64,000 nt of DNA from contig NZ_NESC01000004.1 of assembly GCF_003063575.1 (NCBI RefSeq), positions 62,001 to 126,000 of the forward strand, in the 5' to 3' direction. A model generated the notes under the pieces. It had not been told where the DNA came from and did no database searches. It was given only the letters and a program-made list of their open reading frames with translations. This document shows positions 39,256 through 47,711 of the stretch, piece after piece; within the stretch, counting starts at the first letter, position 1; each line of letters starts with the position of its first letter. The translations under genes were made by a program, and so were the position numbers. The DNA comes from Limnohabitans sp. Jir72 (GTDB lineage: Bacteria; Pseudomonadota; Gammaproteobacteria; Burkholderiales; Burkholderiaceae_C).

Positions 39256-39328
39256 GAGATATCTCCTCTGATTGAGTTGGCACGATTCTGCGTGAAGATG
39301 TCCCCCGGGTCGATGTGGGTTACACCTA

Positions 39329-39344
39329 TGTCCCGCGAAGGACA
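39329..39344. promoter_or_regulatory. Candidate operator upstream of tctB
   Basis: TGTCC-N6-GGACA is a perfect inverted repeat 74 bp before the tctB GTG. No regulator gene adjoins it. Low support. Confidence 0.25.
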
Positions 39345-39404
39345 AACACATGGTTAACCCTTACCCCATGCGGCTTGGCGCACCTCGAGGGTGCGATGCA
39401 GACT

Positions 39405-40163
39405 TCATTTGGTCAAAGGCTTGAAGACCCTGAGCCATTTGGGTGCAGGCAGGCCCCACTTGTCCTGGATGCGCTCGGCCGCAGCCAATAAATCTTCGCG
39501 CTTGGGTCGGCTGCTGGTGCGTTGGGCCAGGACGATCGCATTGCCTTCGCGGGTAGGCTTGAAAGCCCAGACCGCGTCTTCACCAAAGGCGGCGCAAATT
39601 TTCTCCACGCTGGCCGGGTAGCTGGACGAGCGGCCAAACAGGTTGACCGTCATCACGCCTTGCGGGCTGAGCAGATCGCGGCAGTGCCGGTAAAAGTCAG
39701 GCGTGTCCAGCACAGGCGCGGCAGCGTGCTCGTCGTACAAATCCACCTGCAGCGCATCGACGGTGCCACGCCATTCGTCGGACTGGATTTCCAGCGCCGC
39801 GTCGGCCAGCACCACACGCAAGCGTTCATCGTCTGGCGGCAAACGGAACCAGCCACGACACGCGTGGAGCACACCGGGGTTGAGCTCGATGGCGGTGGTG
39901 GTCATTTTGAGTTTTTTGTAGCAAAACTTGGTGATGGTGCCTGCGCCCAAACCCAGCTGCATGGCGTGCGCACCCTTGACTTCGCCGTGCGGAAAAAACA
40001 GCAGCCAGCCGAACATGCGCTGCACATACTCCAGCTCGATGTCAAAAGGCCTGTCGAGGAACATGGAGCCCTGGATCCACTCGGTGCCCAAGTGCAGGTA
40101 ACGGATTTCGCCGTCTTCAGAGAAATTGACTTCGGGCAGTTCGATTGCTTTTTTTCGGCTCAT
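39405..40163 (-). CDS. Spermidine-synthase-like methyltransferase-fold protein
   Basis: A 252-residue Rossmann protein of the spermidine synthase superfamily. The SAM-type loop is AMQLGLGAGTITKFCYKK, followed by AIELNPGVLHACRGWF and DALQVDLYDEHAAAPVL. The GGGDG motif of true spermidine synthases is GLGAG here, and the gatekeeper Asp is absent, so aminopropyl transfer is doubtful. Its ATG overlaps the glycosylase stop by four bases. Function unknown. Confidence 0.8.
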   Translation of the reverse strand: MSRKKAIELPEVNFSEDGEIRYLHLGTEWIQGSMFLDRPFDIELEYVQRMFGWLLFFPHGEVKGAHAMQLGLGAGTITKFCYKKLKMTTTAIELNPGVLHACRGWFRLPPDDERLRVVLADAALEIQSDEWRGTVDALQVDLYDEHAAAPVLDTPDFYRHCRDLLSPQGVMTVNLFGRSSSYPASVEKICAAFGEDAVWAFKPTREGNAIVLAQRTSSRPKREDLLAAAERIQDKWGLPAPKWLRVFKPLTK

Positions 40164-40714
40164 GCCATCATTCCATGGGTGTTCATCACCGCCTGCCAGG
40201 CGCTGAGTTTTTGTTCAAAAGTCCACGACGCATTGGCTGGACTGGTCGATGGTAGGCGATGAACCGTCACGCGCTCGCCGCAAGCGGCGTCTTGGAGTGC
40301 TTTTTTGACCGCTTTGGCATGCCGAAAGCTCTCGCCGCCGTTGTGCAAGATGCCGCGCAACTGCGTGCAGCGTTGCAGCAGACCCGGAAAATCGTTCAGC
40401 TGGGCATGGCGGATCGCACTGTCGAGGCTGCCTTCGCGCTCGCAATGCGCATACACATCCCACACGCCCAGGCCTTGCGCCAGCAAACACTGGCAACGCT
40501 GCGCGTAATCACCATCTGCTGGCCAGGCGGCATCGGGCCACAGGGCTCGCATGATGCGCCAGAAATGGTTTTGCGGATGGGCGTAATACTGCTGCGACTG
40601 CAAGGACTTCACGCTGGGAAAACTGCCCAACACCAGCACCCTGATGTCGGGATGGACCAAAGGGGCCAGGCCCTGCAAACGGTCCGAATGAGACCCGCAA
40701 GCCAAGGCCGTCAT
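40160..40714 (-). CDS. DNA-deoxyinosine (hypoxanthine) glycosylase, UDG superfamily
   Basis: Base-excision repair enzyme of 184 residues. VLVLGSFPSVKSLQSQQYYA and HPQNHFWRIMRALWP are the conserved N-terminal motifs of the hypoxanthine-DNA glycosylase branch, and VHRLPSTSPAN matches the C-terminal substrate loop. The ATG at 40714 overlaps the tatD stop by four bases. The ORF start at 40756 would lie inside tatD. Expected to remove deaminated adenine. Confidence 0.85.
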   Translation of the reverse strand: MTALACGSHSDRLQGLAPLVHPDIRVLVLGSFPSVKSLQSQQYYAHPQNHFWRIMRALWPDAAWPADGDYAQRCQCLLAQGLGVWDVYAHCEREGSLDSAIRHAQLNDFPGLLQRCTQLRGILHNGGESFRHAKAVKKALQDAACGERVTVHRLPSTSPANASWTFEQKLSAWQAVMNTHGMMA

Positions 40715-41550
40715 GGCGTGGCCCCGCACAAAGACAAAAGCTTGGGCAGCACGCACTGAGCGTTGCGCCTGCTGGCCTGCGCCAGCGCGTCCAGCGACAC
40801 GCCCCGCACATCGGCCAGCACCTGCGCGATGCGCGGCAACTCGGCCGGGCTGTTGCGGCCTTGCGCCTGGCCCAGTGCGCGCTGCTCGGCGGTCTGGTAG
40901 AGCCAGTGCGGCGGCATGTCGGGGGCATCGGTCTCCAGCACCAGCGCCTGCAAAGGCAGCTCGCGCGCCAGGCGGCGCAATTGCAAAGCCCGCTCATAGC
41001 TGAGCGCACCGCCAAAGCCCAGCGCGAAACCCATTTCCACAAAATGCCCGGCCTGCTGCGCACTGCCATTGAAGGCGTGTGCAATGCCCGACAGCACCGG
41101 GCATTGACGCAGGCCCTTGAGCAACAAGTCTGCCGATCGGCGCACATGCAAGATCACCGGCAAATGGTGTTTTTGCGCCAGCTTCAACTGGGCGGTGTAA
41201 AACAGCCACTGCCGCTCCCGCATGGCGGGCTCGCACAAGGCAGGCACGAAAAAATCCAGCCCGATTTCGCCCACCGCCACCAAGCGCGGGTCGCCCAGGC
41301 GCTCGCTCAAGGCCGCATCCAGCGCCAGCAAATCTTCTTCATGGGCCTGGGGTACGTACAAAGGATGAATGCCCAGTGCATAAGCATCGCCATGGCGCTC
41401 TGCCAATTGCGCCACACCGGCCCAATGCGCGCGTTCCACCGCCGGGATCACGCACAGCGACACCCCTTGTGCACGGGCATGGGCTCTGACCACGTCACGG
41501 TCGGCGTCAAACTCCGCCGCATCCAGATGGCAATGGGTGTCGATCCACAT
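40711..41550 (-). CDS. TatD-family metal-dependent hydrolase
   Basis: TIM-barrel DNase-like hydrolase of 279 residues. MWIDTHCHLDAAEFDADRD gives the HxH metal site, VAVGEIGLDFF the central Glu, LPVILHVRRSADLLL the next His, and LVLETDAPDMPPHWL the final Asp. TatD enzymes act as 3'-5' DNases. It lies 6 bp after lolD, and an overlapping chain runs lolC-lolD-tatD-glycosylase-SpeE-like. Confidence 0.93.
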   Translation of the reverse strand: MWIDTHCHLDAAEFDADRDVVRAHARAQGVSLCVIPAVERAHWAGVAQLAERHGDAYALGIHPLYVPQAHEEDLLALDAALSERLGDPRLVAVGEIGLDFFVPALCEPAMRERQWLFYTAQLKLAQKHHLPVILHVRRSADLLLKGLRQCPVLSGIAHAFNGSAQQAGHFVEMGFALGFGGALSYERALQLRRLARELPLQALVLETDAPDMPPHWLYQTAEQRALGQAQGRNSPAELPRIAQVLADVRGVSLDALAQASRRNAQCVLPKLLSLCGATP

Positions 41551-41556
41551 TGCCGC

Positions 41557-42240
41557 TCAAACAGCAGGCTGCAAAACGCCTTTGACCAGGTGCAATTGCC
41601 GATCGCAGCGGGCCGCCAAGGCCTGGTCGTGCGTGACCACCACAAAAGCGGTGCCGCGCTCGCGTGCCAATTGCAGCATCAGCGCGAACACGCCATCGGC
41701 CGTCTCGCGGTCCAGGTTGCCGGTGGGTTCATCGGCCAGCACGCAGGCCGGATCGTTGACCAGCGCCCGGGCCAAGGCCACACGCTGGCGCTCGCCGCCA
41801 GACAGCTCTGAAGGCCGGTGGTGCACGCGATCGGCCAAGCCCACACGCGCCAGCCACTGCGCCGCGACAGCGGCCGCTTCGCCGCGGTCCTGCCTGCGGA
41901 TCCACAGCGGCATGGCCACGTTGTCCTGCGCGCTGAACTCGGGCAAGAGGTGGTGAAACTGGTACACAAAGCCGAGGTAGCGGTTGCGCCACTGGCCTTG
42001 CTCGGCCGCGTTGAGCGCCGAGAGCAATTGGCCCTGCAGTTGCACGCTGCCTTGCGTGGGCGCATCCAGCCCGCCGAGCAAATGCAAGAGGGTGCTCTTG
42101 CCAGAGCCCGAAGCGCCCACAATCGCCAGCGTTTGCCCGGCATGGACTTCCAGGTCCACGCCCTGCAACACCGTCACATCCAGGCGGCCTTCGGTGAAGC
42201 GCTTGGTCAGGCCCTGGGCTTTTAAAACCGTCTTATTCAT
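41557..42240 (-). CDS. lolD: Lipoprotein-releasing ABC transporter ATPase LolD
   Basis: ATPase of the LolCDE complex, 227 residues. Walker A is [18 protein letters not shown], the signature [16 protein letters not shown] and Walker [14 protein letters not shown]. The start overlaps the permease stop by eight bases. It extracts outer-membrane lipoproteins and hands them to LolA (6746-7408). Confidence 0.95.
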   Translation of the reverse strand: MNKTVLKAQGLTKRFTEGRLDVTVLQGVDLEVHAGQTLAIVGASGSGKSTLLHLLGGLDAPTQGSVQLQGQLLSALNAAEQGQWRNRYLGFVYQFHHLLPEFSAQDNVAMPLWIRRQDRGEAAAVAAQWLARVGLADRVHHRPSELSGGERQRVALARALVNDPACVLADEPTGNLDRETADGVFALMLQLARERGTAFVVVTHDQALAARCDRQLHLVKGVLQPAV

Positions 42241-43501
42241 AACGCAGCGCCTCGGCAGGATTCACCTGGCTGGCGCGCCAGCTCGGGTAGAGCGTGGCCA
42301 CAAAAGCCAACACCAAAGAGATCACCGCAATCGGCAGGATGTCGCTGGCCAGCGGCTCGCTGGGCATGCGGCTGATGAGGTAAATATCGCGCGGCAAGAA
42401 GCTGGCGTTGAACAGCTTTTCCAAAGCGGGCACGATCACGTCGATGTTGAAGGCCACCAACAAGCCCAAGAGCAAACCGCTCATGGTGCCGATCACCCCC
42501 ACCGTGGCGCCCTGCACCACAAAAATACCCATGATGCTGCGGGGGCTGGCGCCCAGCGTGCGCAAGATGGCGATGTCGGCACGCTTGTCGGTCACCGTCA
42601 TCACCAGTGTGCTGACCAGGTTGAACGCGGCCACCGCCACGATCAGCGTGAGGATGATGAACATCATGCGTTTTTCAACCTGCACCGCGGCAAACCAGGT
42701 CTTGTTTTGCTGCGTCCAGTCGCGCACCCAAAAGCTGGCACCCAGTTGCAACTGCAAATCACGCGCCACCGCGCGGGCCTCGTGCAAATCCTGGAGCTTG
42801 AGGCGAATGCCCGTGGGCCCCTCCAAGCGGAACATGCGGGCCGCATCGGCCACATGCATCATGGCCAGCGTGGAGTCGTATTCGTAATGCCCCGAATGGA
42901 AGGTCCCGACCACCTGCATTTGCTTCATGCGGGGCACCACTCCGGCCGGCGTGACCTGACCCGAGGGCGAGACCAAGGTGACCGGATCGCCCAACTGCAC
43001 CCCCAGGCTTTGCGCCAAGTCCGCGCCCAACACCATGCCAAACTGCCCGGGCAGCAAGCGCATCAGGCTGGCGCGTTGGGCCTCCGATGCCATGTCGGTC
43101 ACTTCGGGCTCCAAAGCCGGATCGATGCCACGCACCAGCACCCCTTTCATGTCTTCACCACGGGCCAACAAAGCCTGCGCCGTGATGAAAGGCGCCGCAC
43201 CCACCACCTGAGGATGCGCTTTGAGCTTGGCCAGCACCGCAGCCAGGTCCTGCACCGCACCGCCGTCAGCCGCATACACCTCGATGTGTGAGACCACGCC
43301 CAGCATGCGGTCGCGGACCTCTTTCTGAAAACCGTTCATCACGCTCAGCACGATGATCAGGGCGGCCACCCCCAGCGCAATGCCCAGCATGGACACGCCC
43401 GAGATGAAGGAAATGAAACCGTTGCGCCGCGTCGCGCGGCCGGCCCGCGTGTAACGCCAGCCCAGTACGAGTTCGTAGGGAATGTTTTTGAAAAAAGCCA
43501 T
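42233..43501 (-). CDS. lolC: Lipoprotein-releasing permease LolC/LolE
   Basis: Membrane subunit of the lipoprotein exporter, 422 residues. One helix near the N-terminus ([20 protein letters not shown]) is followed by a periplasmic domain and three helices in the last 160 residues. FLALRYTRAG-like [12 protein letters not shown] and [17 protein letters not shown] are hallmark. Only one permease gene is present, so a LolC/E homodimer (LolF-like) or a second gene elsewhere is possible. Confidence 0.94.
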   Translation of the reverse strand: MAFFKNIPYELVLGWRYTRAGRATRRNGFISFISGVSMLGIALGVAALIIVLSVMNGFQKEVRDRMLGVVSHIEVYAADGGAVQDLAAVLAKLKAHPQVVGAAPFITAQALLARGEDMKGVLVRGIDPALEPEVTDMASEAQRASLMRLLPGQFGMVLGADLAQSLGVQLGDPVTLVSPSGQVTPAGVVPRMKQMQVVGTFHSGHYEYDSTLAMMHVADAARMFRLEGPTGIRLKLQDLHEARAVARDLQLQLGASFWVRDWTQQNKTWFAAVQVEKRMMFIILTLIVAVAAFNLVSTLVMTVTDKRADIAILRTLGASPRSIMGIFVVQGATVGVIGTMSGLLLGLLVAFNIDVIVPALEKLFNASFLPRDIYLISRMPSEPLASDILPIAVISLVLAFVATLYPSWRASQVNPAEALRYE

Positions 43502-43535
43502 AGACCGCTATTGTGACCAATCGCAGTTGGGGCTT

Positions 43536-44819
43536 TCAGCGGCTGGCCTTGTCCAGCGCCTGGTCGATGTCCCACAAGATGTCGTCCAGATTCTCCAGGC
43601 CGACAGATATGCGCACCATGTCGGGCGGCACGCCAGCGGCCAGTTGCTGGGCGTCGTCGAGCTGGCGGTGGGTGGTGCTGGCCGGGTGGCTGATCAGGGT
43701 GCGGGTGTCGCCGATGTTGACCAGGTGGCTCATGAACTGGGCCGACTCGATGAACTTGACGCCCTGCGCCAGCCCGCCTTTCACGCCAAACGACAGCAGT
43801 CCTGAAGCGCCGCGCATCTGGCGCTGCATCAGGGCATGCTGCGGGTGGTCGGGCAGGCCGGGGTAGTTGACCCAAGCCACACGCGGGTCGGCCTGCAAAA
43901 ATTTGGCCACGCCCAGTGCGTTGTCGCAGTGCTTTTGCATGCGCAGCGGCAGGGTTTCGACGCCTTGCAGAATTTGCCAGGCGCTCATGGGGCTGAGCGA
44001 TGCGCCGAACACGCGCAGGCTTTCCATGCGGCAGCGCATGGAAAAGCCAAAGTCGCCAAAGGTCTCGTAAAACTTCACGCCGTGGTAGCCCTGCGAGGGC
44101 TCGGTCATGCCGGGGAACTTGCCGTTGTCCCACGGGAATTTGCCGCCTTCGACCACCACACCGCCCAGCGTGGTGCCGTGCCCAGCCAGGTATTTGGTGG
44201 CCGAATGCACCACGATGTCGGCCCCCAGCGCCAGCGGATTGCACAGCAGCGGGCTGGGCACGGTGTTGTCGATGATGAGCGGCACGCCGTGCGCATGGGC
44301 CACCTCGGCCACGGCGGCGATGTCCAGCACCACCATGCTCGGGTTGCCCAAGCTCTCGGCGTACACCGCTCGGGTGTTGGGGCGCATGGCGGCGGCAAAG
44401 GCCTCGGGTTTTGTGGCGTCCACAAAGGTGGTCTCGATGCCGAACTTGGCCAGGCTCACGGCCAGCAGCGTGACCGAGCCGCCGTACAAAGCCCCGGCCG
44501 CCACCACATGGTCGCCCGATTGCAAGATGGTCATCAGCGCCATGGTTTCGGCCGCCATGCCCGAGGCACTGGCCACCGCAGCACGCCCGCCTTCGAGCGC
44601 GGCCACACGCTCTTCGAGCACCGCCACCGTGGGGTTGCTCAGGCGCGAATACACATTGCCAAAGGTCTGCAGGTTGAACAGCGACGCCGCGTGCTCGGCG
44701 CTGTCAAACACAAAGCTGCTGGTCTGGTAAATCGGCAAGGCGCGTGCGCCCGTGGCCGCATCGGGGATTTGCCCGGCGTGGATGGCCAGGGTCTCGGGGT
44801 GAAATTGGCGGTCGGTCAT
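43536..44819 (-). CDS. metY: O-acetylhomoserine sulfhydrylase / aminocarboxypropyltransferase
   Basis: Cys/Met-metabolism PLP enzyme of 427 residues. It opens [20 protein letters not shown], and the PLP Lys is in [39 protein letters not shown] and the C-terminal [16 protein letters not shown] complete the family pattern. It makes homocysteine from O-acetylhomoserine and sulfide. TTGACA lies on the minus strand upstream (44880-44885) without a good -10. I looked for a SAM riboswitch in the 88-bp space before the REP element and saw none. Confidence 0.94.
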   Translation of the reverse strand: MTDRQFHPETLAIHAGQIPDAATGARALPIYQTSSFVFDSAEHAASLFNLQTFGNVYSRLSNPTVAVLEERVAALEGGRAAVASASGMAAETMALMTILQSGDHVVAAGALYGGSVTLLAVSLAKFGIETTFVDATKPEAFAAAMRPNTRAVYAESLGNPSMVVLDIAAVAEVAHAHGVPLIIDNTVPSPLLCNPLALGADIVVHSATKYLAGHGTTLGGVVVEGGKFPWDNGKFPGMTEPSQGYHGVKFYETFGDFGFSMRCRMESLRVFGASLSPMSAWQILQGVETLPLRMQKHCDNALGVAKFLQADPRVAWVNYPGLPDHPQHALMQRQMRGASGLLSFGVKGGLAQGVKFIESAQFMSHLVNIGDTRTLISHPASTTHRQLDDAQQLAAGVPPDMVRISVGLENLDDILWDIDQALDKASR

Positions 44820-44907
44820 GGTGTTCGGGTGAAAAAAGTCGGTTCAAAAATGGCAAGTGCAGAGCGATTGATCCGGCCCTGTCAAGAGTTCAATGGTCAA
44901 TGATTTT

Positions 44908-44981
44908 GTAGGTCGGCGGCTTTAGCCCCGACAAGTGGCCGCGACCAACCAGCACTGTCGGAGCTAAAGCTGCCGACCTAC
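44908..44981. repeat. REP-like palindromic element, family 2
   Basis: GTAGGTCGGCGGCTTTAGCC begins the left arm (44908-44933) and TGTCGGAGCTAAAGC begins the right arm (44956-44981). The arms pair at 24 of 26 positions around a 22-nt loop. Sequence differs from family 1 apart from the initial GTAGG. Located between metY and the CoA-binding gene. Confidence 0.82.
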
Positions 44982-45032
44982 GGGGGCGCGGTGCAGAAGA
45001 TGCAAACATCTGGCCTGATCCATAAGAAGCCT

Positions 45033-45500
45033 TCACACCAACCGCCGCGCCGAGATGACGCCGGTGTTCACACCCACCCAGTTCAGCCCCCCGAACAGCC
45101 GGGCGTGTTCGATCTTCACGCAGCGGTTGCTCACCGAATCCAGCCCGGCTTGCCGGGCCAGCGCATCGGCCTCGGGGTTGGCCACGCCCAGCTGCTGCCA
45201 AAAACACCGCGCCCCGATTTGCACCGCTTGTTCGGCAATCGGCAACACGTCTTCGGCGCGGCGAAACACGTCAACCATGTCCACCTTAAAAGGGATGTCG
45301 CCCAGGCTGGCATAACAAGTCTCGCCCAGCACGGGCGTGCCCGCATAGCGCGGGTTCACGGGCACGATCTTGAAGCCATGCGACTGCATGTACTTGGCAG
45401 CGAAATAGCTGGGCCGGTGCCACTCAGCCGACAAGCCCACCACGGCGATGGTGGGGCACGTTTTGAAGATGCGCCGCAGCGCGTGCAAATCGTTGTGCAT
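45033..45500 (-). CDS. CoA-binding domain protein
   Basis: A 155-residue CoA_binding_2 protein of the YccU type. CPTIAVVGLSAEWHRPSYF forms the nucleotide-binding loop, VPVNPRYAGTPVLGETCYAS follows and CVKIEHARLFGGLNW closes the fold. Function in the cell is not established. It has no operon partner. Confidence 0.9.
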   Translation of the reverse strand: MHNDLHALRRIFKTCPTIAVVGLSAEWHRPSYFAAKYMQSHGFKIVPVNPRYAGTPVLGETCYASLGDIPFKVDMVDVFRRAEDVLPIAEQAVQIGARCFWQQLGVANPEADALARQAGLDSVSNRCVKIEHARLFGGLNWVGVNTGVISARRLV

Positions 45501-45567
45501 GAAAGTCCTTTTGTCTTTTCGGCGTCGTTGCGTTGAAACCTCAAGCTTAAGCGGTGCAAGGATATTT

Positions 45568-46239
45568 GTAGGAGCCTACAGACGATGGTTCTTATCTTTG
45601 CAGGAGCCCACAGACGATGGTTTTTGTCTGTGTAGGAGCCCACAGGCGTTGTTTTTGTCTGTGTAGGAGCCCACCCCTGTGGGCGATTTCACGCACACCG
45701 CCAAGGCAAGCCATCGCCCACAGGGTGGGCTCCTACAAAAGCCATTGAGCTGAATGTCAACGCGATCAGCGGCGAAGGGGTCGCAGGTTCAATACGTCAC
45801 ATGTCCACTGCGCAGGAGCCCACAGGCGATGGTTCTTATCTTTGCAGGAGCCCACAGACGATGGTTTTTGTCTTTGTAGGAGCCCACCCCTGTGGGCGAT
45901 TTCACGCACACCGCCAAGGCAAGCCATCGCCCACAGGGTGGGCTCCTACAAAAGCCATTGAGCTGAATGTCAACGCGATCAGCGACGAAGGGGTCGCAGG
46001 TTCAATACGTCACATGTCCACTGCGCAGGAGCCCACAGGCGATGGTTCTTATCTTTGCAGGAGCCCACAGACGATGGTTTTTGTCTGTGTAGGAGCCCAC
46101 CCCTGTGGGCGATTTCACGCACACCGCCAAGGCAAGCCATCGCCCACAGGGTGGGCTCCTACAAAAGCCATTGAGCTGAATGTCAACGCGATCAGCTGCG
46201 AAGGGGTCGCAGGTTCAATACGTCACATGTCCACTGCGC
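45568..46239. repeat. Tandem repeat, three ~213-bp units containing REP family 1
   Basis: Three nearly identical units lie head to tail: 45602-45813 (212 bp), 45814-46026 (213 bp) and 46027-46239 (213 bp), after a partial unit from 45568. Each unit holds one to two AGGAGCCCACAGRCGATGG sub-repeats of about 35 bp and a REP family 1 hairpin (45663-45736, 45876-45949, 46089-46162). Each also carries a 25-bp stretch (ending CATGTCCACTGCGC) identical to the last eight codons of the MFS gene. The third unit overlaps the real 3' end of that gene. It fills almost all of the 714-bp gap 45501-46214. Confidence 0.95.
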
Positions 46240-47447
46240 TTCATTTGCCGCGAGGCCCAGGTGGCGCTCAGCGACAGCACCCCGCACACCGCCATCACGC
46301 CCAGGTAGTGGCCGCTGTGGTCAAACACCGCGCCCGCCAACACAGGCCCCAGCAAGTTCCCCAGAGCCGCGCCGCTGTAGAGCGTGCCCACCACGCTGGC
46401 CACCGATTTTCCGCCAAAGTAATCCATGCAAATGGCGGGCAAGAGCGACACGATGGAGCCATAGCTCAGGCCAAACCACAGCGCAAACAGCACCAGCATG
46501 GCCTGCCCGCCTGCCGCGCCCCACAGCACATACGACGCGCCCATGGACAGCTGCATCAGCACCAGCGTTTGCGCCCGGCCAAGTCGGTCGGCCAGCAGGC
46601 CAATGGCAAATCGCCCCACCAGACTGCCCACGCCAATCAAGCCCACCAAACCGACGGCAAAGGCCTCGCCCAGACCCAGGTCACGCGCCGAGGCGGACAC
46701 ATGGGCAAAGGGAATGAACATGACGGGTGAGGCCAGCACGGTGGCCAGGTACAGCCAGCGGAAGGTGGGGCTGCGCAAGGTCTCGCGCAAAGTCAGCCCA
46801 GAGGCCGAGCCGCCCGCACCTGGCACGTCAGCGGCAACGCCGGACGCCGCAGGGGCCCGTCGCAGCAAACCCGCCGCCAACAAGCCCAGCACCAAGACCC
46901 CCAAGGCCAGCAGCTGCATGGCGTCGCGCCAGGGCATGGGGCCAATCGCCATGGCCACCAACACCGGCACCAGCAAAGTGCCCGCGCCCACGCCCGAGCT
47001 GGCAATGCCCCCGGCCAGCCCCCGCCGGGTGGTGAACCAAGGCTGCACGCTGGCAATGGACGGGGTGTAGACCAGTGCGATCCCCAGGCCCACCAGCAAA
47101 CCGTAGCTCACGTACACCGCCAACAAGGAAGACGCCCAGCTGGTGGCCAGCAGGCCCAGCGCAATCAAGGCCATGCCCGCCGAGCACACGAGTCGCGGAC
47201 CGAAGCGGTCAGCCAGCATGCCGCCACCCGCGCCCAGCACAAAGTAAACAAAGCCCGACAGCCCAAAAATCCAGGACACATCGGCCCGCTGCGCCGAGAA
47301 TTCGGCCGCGAACGATTCAAAAAACGCCGCGAACGAATACGACACCCCAAAGATCAGCGCCAGGCACACAAAGGTGGCCCACACCACCACCCAGGCGTAG
47401 GGGGTTTCTTTCATGCGGTCTCCGTATTTTTTGAAGGTGTTGGACAT
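46215..47447 (-). CDS. MFS transporter
   Basis: Major facilitator protein of 410 residues with twelve predicted helices. YAWVVVWATFVCLALIFGVS is the first helix. MLADRFGPRLVCSAGMALIA is the loop 2-3 motif, and GRFAIGLLADRLGRAQTLV is the matching loop in the second half. It resembles the oxalate/formate- and monocarboxylate-type MFS group. MSNTFKK at 47447 has GAGGG upstream and is preferred to the 57-codon longer ORF; MKETPYAW at 47414 is an alternative. The last eight codons are duplicated downstream in the tandem repeat. Confidence 0.88.
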   Translation of the reverse strand: MSNTFKKYGDRMKETPYAWVVVWATFVCLALIFGVSYSFAAFFESFAAEFSAQRADVSWIFGLSGFVYFVLGAGGGMLADRFGPRLVCSAGMALIALGLLATSWASSLLAVYVSYGLLVGLGIALVYTPSIASVQPWFTTRRGLAGGIASSGVGAGTLLVPVLVAMAIGPMPWRDAMQLLALGVLVLGLLAAGLLRRAPAASGVAADVPGAGGSASGLTLRETLRSPTFRWLYLATVLASPVMFIPFAHVSASARDLGLGEAFAVGLVGLIGVGSLVGRFAIGLLADRLGRAQTLVLMQLSMGASYVLWGAAGGQAMLVLFALWFGLSYGSIVSLLPAICMDYFGGKSVASVVGTLYSGAALGNLLGPVLAGAVFDHSGHYLGVMAVCGVLSLSATWASRQMKRSGHVTY

Positions 47448-47511
47448 TGTGCCCTCAAGGCATTGGCTCGCCTGTCCATAATGGTTCACCCCAACGCTTG
47501 AGCGCGCACCG

Positions 47512-47655
47512 ATGACACAGGACCCTCGCCCCCCGCACGAATCCAAAAGCCTGGAAGACGTGGTGCTCAAATTCATCGAAAAAAACAACCGCGCCATCTG
47601 GGCGGTGATTTTTGCCACCGCCTTGGCGGTGATCTACGGCATGAACGCCACCTGA
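47512..47655 (+). CDS. Small predicted membrane protein (47 aa)
   Basis: Unlisted short ORF. It encodes MTQDPRPPHESKSLEDVVLK, then a charged IEKNNR and a single hydrophobic helix AIWAVIFATALAVIYGM. The composition, with a cytoplasmic basic edge and one helix at the C-terminus, is that of a small bitopic membrane protein. The Shine-Dalgarno is weak. It lies divergent to the MFS gene and 56 bp before the RpfE-like gene. Codon use looks like that of its neighbours, but no family was recognised. Confidence 0.5.
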   Translation: MTQDPRPPHESKSLEDVVLKFIEKNNRAIWAVIFATALAVIYGMNAT

Positions 47656-47711
47656 AGCCCTCCAAGTTCAATGGTTCAAGGTCATTGGGTGGCCTGCGAC
47701 AATCACGACCC

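Noticed and set aside
39256-39300. Sigma-54-like TGGCACGATTCTGC in the tctB upstream region
   Set aside because: It reads on the plus strand, away from tctB, and the distance between GG and GC is one base short of the required ten.
44820-44907. SAM or SAH riboswitch upstream of metY
   Set aside because: The leader is only 88 bp, has no recognisable pseudoknot or stem pattern of SAM-II, SAM-V or SAH elements, and contains no strong hairpin.
45568-46239. CRISPR array
   Set aside because: Units are ~213 bp and nearly identical over their whole length. There is no short-repeat/unique-spacer alternation and no cas genes.
45801-46730. 309-aa plus-strand ORF made of a repeated 71-aa unit
   Set aside because: The 213-bp repeat length is divisible by three, so any open frame stays open through the copies. 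The ORF covers a REP array and then runs antisense to the MFS gene, with no start signal and no protein-like conservation.
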